Counted from the first letter of the stretch, positions 12,238-24,913 are shown. The stretch: DNA of 64,000 nt from Siphonodentalium dalli (GCA_032622095.1 CP136065.1:36862732-36926731), one strand, 5' to 3'. Numbers and translations are program-made. Notes: a model not told the origin generated them from the sequence alone.

Positions 12238-12357
12238 GTTGTCAGACTTTGATGGCCAGTTACAGTTATAATGCAATTTCAATCCAAGCTCATGCTTGGC
12301 ATATTTGGCATACATGTAGCTACCGCAACTAGTATCTATGTTATGCTCTTAATTCGC

Positions 12358-15251
12358 AATATACTGGGGTGAGAGTATCCGACTATATACTGGGGTGAGA
12401 GCATCCGACTATATACTGGGGTGAGAGCATCCGACTATATACTGGGATGAGAGCATCCGACTATATACTGGGATGAGAGCATCCGACTATATACTGTGAT
12501 GAGAGCATCCGACTATATACTGGGGTGAGATCATCCGACTATATACTGGGGTGGGAGCATCCGACTATATACTGGGATGAGAGCATCCGACTATATACTG
12601 GGGTGAGAGCATCCGACTAAATACTGGGATGAGAGCATCCGACTATATACTGGGGTGAGAGCATCCGACTATATACTGGGGTGAGAGCATCCGACTATAT
12701 ACTGGGATGAGAGCATCCGACTATATACTGGGATGAGAGCATCCGACTATATACTGGGATGAGAGCATCCGACTATATACTGGGATGAGAGCATCCGACT
12801 ATATACTGGGAGGAGAGCACCCGACTATATACTGGGATGAGAGCATCCGACTATATACTGGGATGAGAGCATCCGACTATATACTGGGATGAGAGCATCC
12901 GACTATATACTGGGATGAGAGCATTCGACTATATACTGGGATGAGAGCATCCGACTATATACTGGGAGGAGAGCATCCGACTATATACTGGGAGGAGAGC
13001 ATCCGACTATATACTGGGATGAGAGCATCCGACTATATACTGGGATGAGAGCATCCGACTATATACTGGGATGAGAGCATCCGACTATATACTGGGATGA
13101 GAGCATCCGACTATATACTGGGATGAGAGCATCCGACTATATACTGGGATGAGAGCATCCGACTATATACTGGGATGAGAGCATCCGACTATATACTGGG
13201 ATGAGAGCATCCGACTATATACTGGGATGAGAGCATCCGACTATATACTGGGATGAGAGCATCCGACTATATACTGGGATGAGAGCATCCGACTATATAC
13301 TGGGAGGAGAGCATCCGACTATATACTGGGATGAGAGCATCCGACTATATACTGGGATGAGAGCATCCGACTATATACTGGGATGAGAGCATCCGACTAT
13401 ATACTGGGATGAGAGCATCCGACTATATACGGGGATGAGAGCATCCGACTATATACTGGGAGGAGAGCATCCGACTATATACTGGGATGAGAGCATCCGA
13501 CTATATACTGGGATGAGAGCATCCGACTATATACTGGGATGAGAGCATCCGACTATATACTGGGATGAGAGCATCCGACTATATACTGGGATGAGAGCAT
13601 CCGACTATATACTGGGATGAGAGCATCCGACTATATACTGGGATGAGAGCATCCGACTATATACTGAGAGGAGAGCATCCGACTATATACTGGGATGAGA
13701 GCATCCGACTATATACTGGGAGGAGAGCATCCGACTATATACTGGGATGAGAGCATCCGACTATATACTGGGATGAGAGCATCCGACTATATACTGGGAT
13801 GAGAGCATCCGACTATATACTGGGGTGAGAGCATCCGACTATATACTGGGGTGAGAGCATCCGACTTTATACTGGGATGAGAGCATCCGACTATATACTG
13901 GGATGAGAGCATCCGACTATATACTGGGATGAGAGCATCCGACTATATACTGGGATGAGAGCATCCGACTATATACTGGGATGAGAGCATCCGACTATAT
14001 ACTGGGATGGGAGCATCCGACTATATACTGGGATGAGAGCATCCGACTATATACTGGGAGGAGAGCATCCGACTATATACTGGGATGAGAGCATCCGACT
14101 ATATACTGGGATGAGAGCATCCGACTATATAGTGGGAGGAGAGCATCCGACTATATACTGGGGTGAGAGCATCCGACTATATACTGGGGTGAGAGCATCC
14201 GACTATATACTGGGGTGAGAGCATCCGACTATATACTGGGGTGAGAGCATCCGACTATATACTGGGGTGAGAGCATCCGACTATATACTGGGATGAGAGC
14301 ATCCGACTATATACTGGGACGAGAGCATCCGACTATATATTGGGATGAGAGCATCCGACTATATACTGGGATGAGAGCATCCGAATATATACTGGGATGA
14401 GAGCATCCGACTATATACTGGGATGAGAGCATCCGACTATATACTGGGATGAGAGCATCCGACTATATACTGGGATGAGAGCATCGACTATATACTGGGG
14501 TGAGAGCATCCGACTATATACTGGGGTGAGAGCATCCGACTATATACTGGGATGAGAGCATCCGACTATATACTGGGATGAGAGCATCCGACTATATACT
14601 GGGATGAGAGCATCGACTATATACTGGGGTGAGAGCATCGACTACATACTGGGGTGAGAGCATCCGACTATATACTGGGGTGCGAGCATCCGACTATATA
14701 CTGGGGTGAGAGCATCCGACTATATACTGGGATGAGAGCATCCGACTATATACTGGGAGGAGAGCATCCGACTATATACTGGGGTGAGAGCATCCGACTA
14801 TATACTGGGATGTGAGCATCCGACTAGATACTGGGAGGAGAGCATCCGACTATATACTGGGGTGAGAGCATCCGACTATATACTGGGATGAGAGCATCCG
14901 ACTATATACTGGGGCGAGAGCATCCGACTATATACTGGGACGAGAGCATCCGACTATATACTGGGAGGAGAGCATCCGACTATATACTGGGAGGAGAGCA
15001 TCCGACTATATACTGGGGCGAGAGCATCCGACTATATACTGGGACGAGAGCATCCGACTATATACTGGGAGGAGAGCATCCGACTATATACTGGGAGGAG
15101 AGCATCCGACTATATACTGGGGTGAGAGCATCCGACTATATACTGGGGTGAGAGCATCCGACTATATACTGGGGTGAGAGCATCCGACTATATACTGGGA
15201 TGAGAGCATCCGACTATATACTGGGGTGAGAGCATCCGACTATATACTGGG
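12358..15251 (+). repeat. 26-bp minisatellite, about 111 copies
   Basis: The consensus unit is GAGAGCATCC, then GACTATATACTGGGAT: 26 bp. Copies differ mainly at the two to three bases before GAG (GATGAG, GGTGAG, GAGGAG, GGCGAG, GACGAG). The central block is dominated by GATGAG and both edges by GGTGAG. A few units have lost one base (CATCGACT near 14484, 14614 and 14636). Because 26 is not a multiple of three, a read-through frame repeats every 78 bases. ORFs appear only where a GAGGAG or CGAG variant removes the TGA, so they are accidental. Confidence 0.97.
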
Positions 15252-15321
15252 ATGCAACGTGTGAAAAAGAATGAGTATCTCAAAGAGTCCAGCTCGTTGA
15301 GCAATAATTGCATATCTTTAA

Positions 15322-15713
15322 CCCTTTAACCAACATAACGGCCCTGTGCCAATGCATTCTCTTATATATGCGAGTCGACCATAAGTCGCCTCGCATATAT
15401 AAGAGAATGCATTGGCTTAACACATTAACAATTATAAAATTGTTAAAGAATGTAATAAAAAGTGGTAAAAAGTGTTAAAAAAAGATTTTCTTTAGGCCAA
15501 TGCATTCTCTTATATATGCGAGGCGACCTATGGTCGACTCGCATATATAAGAGAATGCATTGGCACAGGGCATAACTGTAACCATCACAATGTGGTCAAG
15601 CAGCCGGTTCCAATGATATCCATATTTGTATGGTTCTATTGAGACAGACCGAAGATATTTTAGGCTGTTGAAGCTTTATTTGGCCGGTTTTGGCCGGTTT
15701 GTTGGGTAAAGGG
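15322..15713 (+). mobile_element. Double-hairpin MITE P3 (TTAA-flanked)
   Basis: A 392-bp element lies between TTAA at 15318-15321 and TTAA at 15714-15717. The ends are CCCTTTAACCAACA and, complemented, CCCTTTACCCAACA. Both 69-bp hairpins and the GGCCGG block are intact, in P1 orientation. It has inserted just beyond the minisatellite border. Confidence 0.9.
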
Positions 15714-15717
15714 TTAA

Positions 15718-15812
15718 GCCAATGCATTCTCTTATATATGCGAGGCGACCTATGGTAGACTCGCATATATAAGAGAATGCATTGGCACAGGGCCGTTCTG
15801 TTGGGTAAAGGG
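15718..15812 (-). mobile_element. 95-bp half-element of the P family, TTAA at both ends
   Basis: This is directly abutted to P3 through the shared TTAA at 15714-15717. It consists of one hairpin plus one terminus (GTTGGGTAAAGGG) and ends at TTAA 15813-15816. It matches exactly the interval from the internal TTAA to the outer TTAA of a full P element (1439-1533 in P1 is also 95 bp). It may have arisen by use of the internal TTAA as an alternative end. Confidence 0.8.
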
Positions 15813-15816
15813 TTAA

Positions 15817-16500
15817 TTAGTGATATGGGATATTCATTCATTGCGATATTCATGTAAATTGTATTACTGTGAGTGTCATTGGATGCGATAAAAACGTAGG
15901 CACAGATTGAAAAATGATCTATATGTCTCGTGCGTATAGCGTTTCAAGATCAAAGTAGCACAGTTTGACTAAATTGTGGATTAGACATGTACACTGCATG
16001 CTACATACCCTATACTGTGGTGACAAAATTGAAATATAATAAAATAAATGTGCATCGTGAACAACTATGCATGTATAAGCTATCATGCCGCGCATATAAT
16101 CGAGTTATTTAAGATGAACACATGGATATATCACATGTTAACAGTTAGTGTACTCTGAATTAACCAAATTGGCCGGTATAGTTGAGATTCGACAACCTGT
16201 TAGCATGCAGCCTTTACGGCACCATATTACACAACTTTTAAATCAATTTAATGACCCAAGAGTTTTGATGACATTGAGTCAATTTTGATATCTGTTGAAG
16301 TGATGGGCATCACATAAACGACATGAACATAGTTGGCATAATAGTGTGAAGTCTATGAGTCCGTATTTTTGTAACTGATATAGAGATATACTCCTGTCGA
16401 TGTACAGGTATTCTGGATTCAGCGGGGATGATGAGTAACACCATCAGAATTGTGTATAATGTGAGGACCCGTCCCCCAAACTGACCAGAAATATAGCATT
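15817..16500. other. No recognisable gene; probable formin intron
   Basis: No exon of the INF2-like gene was recognised here or further left. The sequence is AT-rich and unique in appearance. Confidence 0.45.
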
Positions 16501-16527
16501 AAATAACATTTAATTGGATATACCTAC

Positions 16528-17011
16528 CAGATGCGAAGCGTTTGCCGAATATATTTCCACTCCGACCCTTCATCTGCAGCAAGCAATCCAGACCACTCTG
16601 CGAATTCACAACCTCTCTAATACACATGATACAACCCATACGCAGGACCATCTCCGACAACATATTGGAGCGATATTCACTTAGATTTTTCAAACATTGG
16701 AACAACAAACCCAACCCATCGTAGTCCAGAAACTCTTGCATCCAATCCCAGTCATTGGTGCGTATCGATTTCCTGAGGTTAGAGAAATTTTTAAGGTTAG
16801 GATTTCGTATCCAGAACAGAAAATCCGCCGCTCCGGTTTCCTGTAGCTTTTTAGCCTCATCCACATCCTTGTTATCCTCCTCATCGGAACAGGCTAAATC
16901 CAATCCCAAAACGAACCCATCCGAGCGTGCCCGTTTGGGTCTCTGTTTTTTCCTGTTAGCGAATTTTGATGGTTTGTTTTTCGATTTTTTATCCGGTATC
17001 GGGCTATCCAT
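16528..17011 (-). CDS. INF2-like formin, first coding exon (partial gene)
   Basis: Inverted formins nucleate and sever actin filaments in the cytoplasm and at the endoplasmic reticulum. The start is ATG at 17011-17009, context CAGAATGG. Residues 1-45 are a lysine/arginine-rich stretch (KKSKNK, RKKQRPKRAR) followed by an acidic patch (CSDEEDNKDVDE). From about residue 60 the sequence fits the GTPase-binding/FH3 armadillo region of INF2: NFSNLRKSI, then DWMQEFLDYDGLGLLF and MCIREVVNSQSGLDCLL, in the order of the vertebrate protein (NYSGLRKRL, MVQFLEQSGLDLLL, CVRAVMNSRQGIEYIL). A splice donor follows: CTG/GTAGGT with the last exon base at 16528, or TAG/GTATAT at 16524. No later exon, FH1 or FH2 domain was recognised to the left, so the next intron would be long. 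Splicing is inferred. Confidence 0.78.
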
Positions 17012-17740
17012 TCTGAGAATAATTAATCAGACGGGACCGGAGCATAAACAGAAATACACACTATCTGATCCTCATGTTTTCTTATGAAGATGTGAATCAC
17101 ACACAGTGAAATTTAATAAAAGTCGACGGCGCATGTGTAGTTGATTAACAGAGATACTTTCTGTCTGAGTCGCCCGGCAGCGATGATCTGTATAGAGCAC
17201 ATGTGCTTAGCGAGGAAACGGCGAATAAATGATGATCGTTTCTCTCCCGATACACAGAGCCATGGACTACATGGAATAGATTGTTCGACGCGTCTATTTT
17301 TATGAACTCGAGACAGATTGTTCACCGCGCACTACTAGACATTTATGCCCTCGGATGCACGTTATGAATCAGAATGATCAAGGATATACGCGGTTACCTG
17401 TAACAGGTGGCATTTGTACAGAGTTGCATCATGAATGTGATATCCATTCCAATGTAATGAGTCCACGATCGGTAACAGGTTATTTTTATGGAAATGGAAA
17501 TATTCGACATTCCTCGTTTTGTAACGATTTAAAGATGCTCTATCTTTCCTTGAACTTTCTGCGTAGATTCTGAGTCAGAGATACCATATAAAAGACGCTT
17601 TGATCACTAGGAAATAACAGCTTTCTTCTCTTTTATATGTGCTATGAATTGGGACAGATCGTGGTTATTTTAAAAAACAGTATAATTGTTGTTATTAGAA
17701 CCATATCTTTTGAAACACCAAACATGTGCAACACCATTCA
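17012..17740. other. Upstream region of the formin exon
   Basis: This should hold the 5' UTR, promoter or an upstream intron of the minus-strand formin. No core promoter motif could be assigned with confidence. The small ORFs show no family resemblance. Confidence 0.35.
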
Positions 17741-18090
17741 ACATATACTCGCGCAAATACGCATATAATTGATCAATAATGTGAAATAGGTGCATATTAT
17801 GATTACTTGATTATGAAATAAGCAGTTAGTGGAGTCGTGCCCGTATTTTGGTTGTATGGTGCGGGCCACAGTGAAAACACATGTTAAAGAGCGTACACGG
17901 GAAAAGTAGTGTTGGCTATTTGTGTAATTATCCGCATATAATCTGCTTAGAATCGCATCGTTGCGAGTCGATATAATGTGACTAAAACGCTCTCATTTTC
18001 AGCACATTATCGAATCAAAAAGTTTATTATAAGCAGATTATCAACCGAAAATAGACTATTGTAAGCAGATAATATGCGGGTTTTCGAGAT
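17741..18090 (+). repeat. Dispersed repeat family G, copy 3
   Basis: This matches G copies 1 and 2 from AACATATACTCGCGC to GCGGGTTTTCG. The P1 insertion point reads GGAGTCGTGCCCGTATTTTG, without an element. Confidence 0.72.
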
Positions 18091-18870
18091 CGTTATGTTT
18101 CTCGTGTGTGTTGTTGTTGCATTGCACATGAGTTTCATACATGTTTATGTTGTTAGTGGAAGTGTCGCTGGGAAGAGATAGAATACGCTGGACATCTTAA
18201 GGGATACTCTCGCCCGACGAAGTAGCAAATGGTTCACGCGTTTGTTATTATTTAGGCTGCAGGGTGGCTATGCGTCTCAATGAGCTTCTTACACTGTCCA
18301 AATACTTATCCGAAATGGATTCCAAAAAGATTGTATAACCAAACTGACAAAACGACCAGCACACTTCAAGTTCAGACATCAACTTAAACCTAGTAATTTA
18401 TCATATATCGCGCGTTTACTTTCACAAGTTTATACAACCTATCGTTAAATACGCGAACGACCCACATACGCACGCTATGTCACTTTTTTTTAAACATATA
18501 AATATACAAAAGGGATCGGGGCACAAGTTATTTCAACTTAGGTAGCCCCTCTACAAAATTGACAATACATAATTGTTATAACATGACAAGAAGGCGATAA
18601 CAGAAACGTTTGTACATGGTGAGAAAACAATTTGATTTTGCATTATGTCGAATAACATCTTTCAGCGTATGTGTTTATGGTTTACCATGTGACACCGAAC
18701 CGCATTCAAGTGGTTACAAAGTGTGATTCTCGCCCGAAGAAGTACACATGTAGGAAATTGTACATTTGTATTTGTGCTCCAAGAAAAGGTCTGTCAAGTA
18801 CAGAATAAAATATTTTTTTTTTACAGATTTAATTGACAAGGAATCTCAACATGCACGAAATACCTGTTTA
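18091..18870. other. No recognisable gene
   Basis: TCTCGCCCGACGAAGTA (18208) and TCTCGCCCGAAGAAGTA (18726) are two related short segments. Nothing else was recognised. Confidence 0.35.
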
Positions 18871-18871
18871 C

Positions 18872-18987
18872 GCACTCTATGTCACTGACATTGAAATCAT
18901 ATAACATCTTGCACTCTATGTCAATGACGTAGAAATCATATAACATCTTGCACTCTATGTCACTGACATTGAAATCATATAACATCT
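18872..18987 (+). repeat. 39-bp tandem repeat, three copies
   Basis: Units start at 18872, 18911 and 18950. Each reads GCACTCTATGTCA, then TGACATTGAAATCATATAAC with minor variation. An isolated GCACGCTATGTCAC near 18469 may be a fourth, diverged copy. Confidence 0.92.
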
Positions 18988-19049
18988 CACATCACAGATA
19001 AAGATTATATTTTCGTCAGCTTGGAATTTTAAAGAGAAACCTTGGACCG

Positions 19050-19250
19050 TTAACCCTTTGAGACCTGGCTCCCCACAACGACGACACCATGACCCTGGGC
19101 TCCCAGTGTTATTTTTGATTTATTGTAGACTGTGTTTTGGGGCAATGTATTGGTTATGATAAAGTGGTGTCACATGTCTGAAACTTTACATGTACGTTCC
19201 CCATGGACCACTGAGTATTTTACGATCGAGATACATTGTCACACGATCAC
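19050..19250 (+). repeat. Possible piggyBac-type terminus
   Basis: TTAACCCTTTGAGACCTGGC at 19051 has the TTAA/CCCTTTG form of piggyBac-type ends. A similar TTAACCCTTTGAACACCGGC occurs at 24549 in the same orientation. No complementary AAAGGGTTAA end exists nearby, so each may be a solo end. The match could be chance. Confidence 0.3.
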
Positions 19251-22200
19251 TCCCTGGCAACCGTTGCTATGCAACTACCCGAATTTGAAATTAAAATGCA
19301 ATTACAGTTTTATCGACGTATTTCAGCTCTAGGAAATGGCGTTTTCGATGAAGCCAATGCCCCATTGCGAAATATGATATATATCTGGTCAGATGATAGT
19401 CCAGGCACATCAGACGTGAAAGAGGAAAAGTAAGGAAATAAATCGAGGAAAGCTGATTTTTTAAATATTATTTAGGCCATATCATTGCGGACGCGACAAG
19501 AAAGGTCCCCTAAAATCCGAGTGGAGCTTTCTGAGTTAAACCATTTTTTCCATAAAAAAATAAACTTTTTTATTTTTCACAATCATGGTAATAATGGGAT
19601 GCTATAACAAGTTTTCAGCCGAAACATATACAAAATGTACTTAATATTGTTTAATACACAATTCTCGAACCAGAGATACTAATTCAACGGGGGGATTTGA
19701 ATGAATTTCGCAGATATGGATATAAAATAACAAAATGACCCCAAAACATTACGAATTTTTCAGACAACCTGTCGTATTCGATGTCAAATTTCTCGGGCTA
19801 ATCATTACATAGCCGCGAGCAATGTATTTTAAAAACTGCACAGATATCACTCCTCCAATATAATGTGCGGAATTAGCGACTATACCTATGATAAGTGGCT
19901 ACTACTTGTAAAAACACAACCCTACCCCTTAAACTGGCTCTGGTCACATTTTGCTCTTCCGCTAGTCCAATCGCTTGTTGTAGAAAACACCACAACTGTG
20001 AAAAAGGTGATAAAAGCATGGAACTTGGCACATATGTTCCTTATACGCTACTGCTCATTTTCTCATGTGGCAACATTCGCGACAGGCTCTTCTTAGCAAC
20101 GGTTGCTAGGCAACTACCCTGATATTATGTGAGTTCTAACAAACTAAACTACGTCGTGTAGCATTTTTATGGTGGAAATAATTGTTGTCAGTTTTGACCT
20201 GACTGACAAATTAACATATATATTACTTACAGGGGGGCGACGGTTGCTAGGGATACACACAAAATCTAAAAATGCGCATATGACTGATATTATGGTAGCG
20301 TTAAGAAACTAAACTACACCAAGTAACACTTTTATGTTGAAAACAATTATAATAGTTGTTGTTAGTGTTGAGCTGGCTGAAAAAAATACCATATAATTCT
20401 TACTTATACGAGTGGTAACTGTTGCCAGGAGGATACCCGAATGACAAAAATGCACATATGACTGATATTATGGTAGTTTTAACTAAGTTCGTGAAAACAA
20501 TTATAAATGTTGTCAGTGTGAGCCAAACCAGAATGTGCTACAAATGTAGTTTTCATATGGGTACAATTATCCGCCATGCTCCATCAGTTCAGATATCGGG
20601 AATTCAAAGTGAGAGTAAACAAGTTGTTGCTTATATTTAATATGAGGCATGACGATAACAGTTATATAAGCCATAGACCAACACAGCTAGATGTATACTG
20701 TAAGTCACGGACCCACTCTACTATATATGGAGAACAATATCCTACAATAATTAGGTTAGGACCCAGGCACATATACATATAGTCATAGTACCCATGTCCA
20801 TACATATATACTATGAACTTAGGATATGTATAGTCCATGAACCAGACCGCTTCACATACGCCCTCGTATATAGGCCTTGGATCCAGGCATCTACAGTCTA
20901 GGCATACACCATTTAACCACGATGTTAGACGGATTATTTAGCGCTCCGCGTGTATACTGTCCTAGAGATTCTAGATAGATGTGGGCACTGACATTATCAT
21001 GGGTGTTTTATTTATAGAATGGGAAATTTGGGATGATTACAAGTCGAACTGCGAGCCGGAGGCCGAATCCGATAAAAGGTGTAGTTGGGAATTTCAATTT
21101 CGTTTATTGTCGTTAATTAATGTTATGTCAATAATGTTGATTTTTGGTTTATGATAAGCTATGTCAATTACAAATAAAAGAGTGAAAAAGATAATTTGTA
21201 AGCCTATATTTCAACTTTTATAGATATTTTTCGTTCTGCAGTCCACTGATAGTGTGGTCGGAGACGGCCGAGTCGGCCGCCGGTTCGTTAATTAGGTGCT
21301 GGTTGTTATTGTTATTTTAACGGAATTCTGAGTTGGTCATTCGCGAAACCAAAATATTTTATATTTTATAATTACAATCATGGGTGTATAATATAATTAT
21401 GATCTTGAGCGTGTTACCATTTCCGACTATGTTTTTCTTGTACCTGGTCACCGAGGCCGCAATGGAGCCATGTCGTGTTATAGAAATATAATAGTATACT
21501 CTATGGCGATGGACCCAGCCCATTATACATGTTGTATGATGTCTAAGCTGCATGGTCAAGGACCATGGCACTGTTACGTGGTGCAAATACCTAAGTGCCC
21601 ACAGGTAGACCATGTACTCAGATACCACAGACCAAGTCCGTCGTTAGTCCGATGCACAATACGTTAGTACACCATGGATTCAGGACCCTGTATATGGTAT
21701 GAACATATGGGACAGTTTTGTGACAGACCAACCTATATATAGATATTGGACCGATGCCACATACATGAAGGTTAAGGATGGAGGCCCATATAAATAGCCC
21801 ATACACACATGGCACTGTATGTTGGCCATGGACACATGCGCATATGTGTAGACCATGGACCAAGGCCGATATATAGCATTGTATCCAGGCATAATCAGGT
21901 ATCTATAAGTAGGATATGGGCCCACCCCTTATACGTGATATATCTACACCAAAGACCCAGGCACGCTTAAGTAGTGCTAATACCAATTGACTCTAATTAT
22001 GTATGCATTGGATACAGGTCCATATATGTAGGACATGGACACATGTCCCTAAATATAAGCTACGGAGCCGGCGTTATTAGTCAGTTAATATATTCACATA
22101 TATGCTGTTAGGCAATGGACTGATCCACGTATATAGGAGACGCATGGACCCCATATGTCCTTCGGTGCGTCATGGACCAAAATGCCTGTGTATGGATCCA

Positions 22201-24540
22201 CGTCTCCATATGTATATAATATACGTGCGCCCGTTTTCAGCCATTCGACCAACGCCCTATATGATGGAGGTCCCAATAGATAGGCCGTGTGCACCGCTAT
22301 AGCTTGGCTATGGACCAAGGCTCATATAGGTAGGGGGTTGAGACGGGCCACTATGGACAACCCATGTATCCATGCCGATTTAGTTATGACATTATCCAAC
22401 AGTTATGACCTTATTACAAGGCATTTATATGTAAGACATGGACCCATCTCATGAATGTACATGTTACATGACTATCTAGGTTATAACCACAGCCACGCAT
22501 ACGCCATGGACCCATGCATGTGAACACCACATGCAGTGCAATTACACAGGTGCCTATAGTTATGAACTCATAGAATGTACCCAGGTCTATACAGCAAATC
22601 CATAGTACCAGACCTAAATAGTATAGCATCGGTCCAGGCCCCTTTCAATGACATGGACACAGTAGTTAAGACACGTCATTGGATGCGGTTCCATATATAT
22701 AGGTCATGAACCATGGTAACTATGGGTTGGTAATGGGCCCATGGCTGCCCATGTAAATAGGAAATGGGCACCGGTTCCTAAATGGATTCATGGTATCTCA
22801 GTCTGAAATATATAGGTTATGCTCATGTATGAGCTCATGTGGACTTGTAAATGATCCATGCCCATGTATTGACATATATGTAGTTATGGCATGGATTGGA
22901 AGTTAGTTCCTACCGTATAGCAACTAGTATGCGGATGTTACCACACCGTGATAGAGTGTTCTGCATGGATGCCATTGTCAAATGTAGTGCGAATGTCGGA
23001 TTCCATGGGGGGGGGGGGGGGGGGTCAGGTGGTATATACATTAATGTGGGTCAATATTTTTACATGTCTCACTAAAATGTATTCCAGCAATCGATTGGTA
23101 TGTCATTCGGATTTAAATAACTGAATAGTCTGTCAGATTTAAGTAGATTTGTTTATGGTAGGTGGTTACCTGTCAACATTGAAACGTCGACAACCTTTAG
23201 TGATGCATTATTGTCAACATAAGCTTATTTATGGCATATTCTGAAAAAATGTTATCATGTAAATTGCCCGAAACTCATACCATATTATGAAACAGTTATA
23301 TCAGTTAAATTACCAGAAACTCATACATATGGTATGTTTTCAAAGGTGGATATGTCCATAGCAACCACTACACCACCCGTTGGGTAACGAATGCGGCAAC
23401 ACTACTGTCACGTTCACACTAACAACAATTATAATAATTGTTTTCAATATAAAAATGTTACATGACGTAGTTTAGTTTGTTAAATCTACCATACTATCAG
23501 TCATGTGTGCATTTTTCGATTTCGGGTATGTCCCTAGCAACTGTTACCAGAAATATATAGTATTTTTGTTAAGTCGAAACCACTCTCACAACAACTATTA
23601 CAATTGTTTCACAATAAAATGATAATGACGTAGTTTATATTAGTTTGTTAAAACTACCATAATATCAGTCATCTCGGCATTTTTCTATTTCGGGTATGTA
23701 CCTAGCAACCGTTACCACCCTGTAAGTAAGAGATATGTTAATTTTCCGGCCAGATCCACTCTAACAACAACTAATATTATTTTCACCATGAAAATGCTGC
23801 ATGACGTAGTTTAGATAATTAAAACTGCCATAATATCAGTCATATTTGTATTTCTTCGAGGTCTACACATCTGAACATGATTAATAGTGTATAAGGAACC
23901 AATGTAATGTTACGCCAAACGCTAGGACTATTGTGTGGTATTTGTGCCTTTCATACACTCGAAGCCATGACGTACGTTTTAGGGGGTAGTGTTAAGTTTC
24001 CGGCTATAAAGTATTAAGGATGGTGATGGTGCGGTATATCTTATCACTTTCCTTTTCTGAATTAACCCCACTGTTCTAGTATAATGGTTCATATTTTAGC
24101 TCATAGTTGTCTGAATATCTTTACTCGCCCTCTTTTATTAGGAAAATTTGGAATCATCATGCAATTTATATGATCTCTTCCGCAATAAATGTCATCACAC
24201 TTATGGAATATCGACTGTTAGTAAGCTATATCATCAACTACACATACCTAGCGACACCTACTCCACGATGGATGGGTATGTGTGAAGACCGTATATTAGC
24301 CTACATATGACTGCATTCGCATAAGGTCTAATGGAATTTTGTCAGAATGTGCACCATTACGAATAATCTTGATATCTCAAAAAGCTCAACTCGGATTCTA
24401 GGGGACTTTTGCCATATTGTCCATAAACCTCTTCTTAGTAATACCTGAACAAAAATCAGATTTCCCCGATTTGTTGCCCTAGTTAATCCTTATGTGCCTG
24501 GACTATATGGGTAGGAACGGTTGCTAAGCTACAGCCTGAT
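19250..24540. mobile_element. Large foldback element C (approximate ends)
   Basis: The left arm (about 19250-20560) is the diverged reverse complement of the right arm (about 23340-24540). Matched landmarks are TCCCCTAAAATCCGAGTGGA (left, about 19507) against the complement near 24400, AGTCCAGGCACAT on both sides, and TTCCTTATACGCTA (left) against TTCCTTATACACTA in the complement of the right. Inner arms consist of 170-185-bp units containing CTAGCAACCGTTACC and ACTGATATTATGGTAG. No transposase was seen and no target duplication could be fixed. Confidence 0.72.
20640..23340. repeat. Degenerate short-period tandem core of element C
   Basis: Variants of CATGGACCCAGGCACATATA followed by a TATAGGTC-like stretch recur about every 28-60 bp. 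Copies are strongly diverged. A run of about 19 G lies at 23007-23025. ORFs here are by-products of the repeat. Confidence 0.65.
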
Positions 24541-24548
24541 CGTATGTT

Positions 24549-24620
24549 TAACCCTTTGAACACCGGCCGCAGTATGAAGCTCCAAATACCCCAGCGGCCG
24601 GTATACCGGCCGCTAAACCG
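24549..24620. repeat. GC-rich palindrome next to a TTAACCCTTTG end
   Basis: A perfect 22-bp palindrome, AGCGGCCGGTATACCGGCCG plus CT, lies about 40 bp after TTAACCCTTTGAACACCGGC. It may be the subterminal part of a piggyBac-like end. Confidence 0.4.
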
Positions 24621-24913
24621 TCCAGTATATCGATCGCCACGTGTGTATTGTTTACATGCATTGTCGCGGTCGTCTGCTTCTCCAATACAAATACGTTTAA
24701 GTAACTGACAGACTGTAACCAGTAAATCTCAGACCGTTGTATTGTTTACGGTTAAACACCTTTTAATTAATATCGTAACTAATAAAGGTCAGACAATGGT
24801 ATTTTTCACGGGTCAACACCAATTTTTTGCTCTTAATTTGCTAATTTACCGTAGAATTAGCCAAGCTCCCATGGTAACAATATCATTTCCCGGTGGGCTT
24901 TACGGTTCATATG

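Noticed and set aside
12358-15251. Possible CRISPR array or repetitive protein gene
   Set aside because: Units are contiguous 26-mers with no spacers, and the open frames exist only where variant units remove a TGA. It is a minisatellite in a eukaryotic context.
23007-23025. G run as a regulatory G-quadruplex
   Set aside because: A single homopolymer within a degenerate repeat; nothing indicates function.
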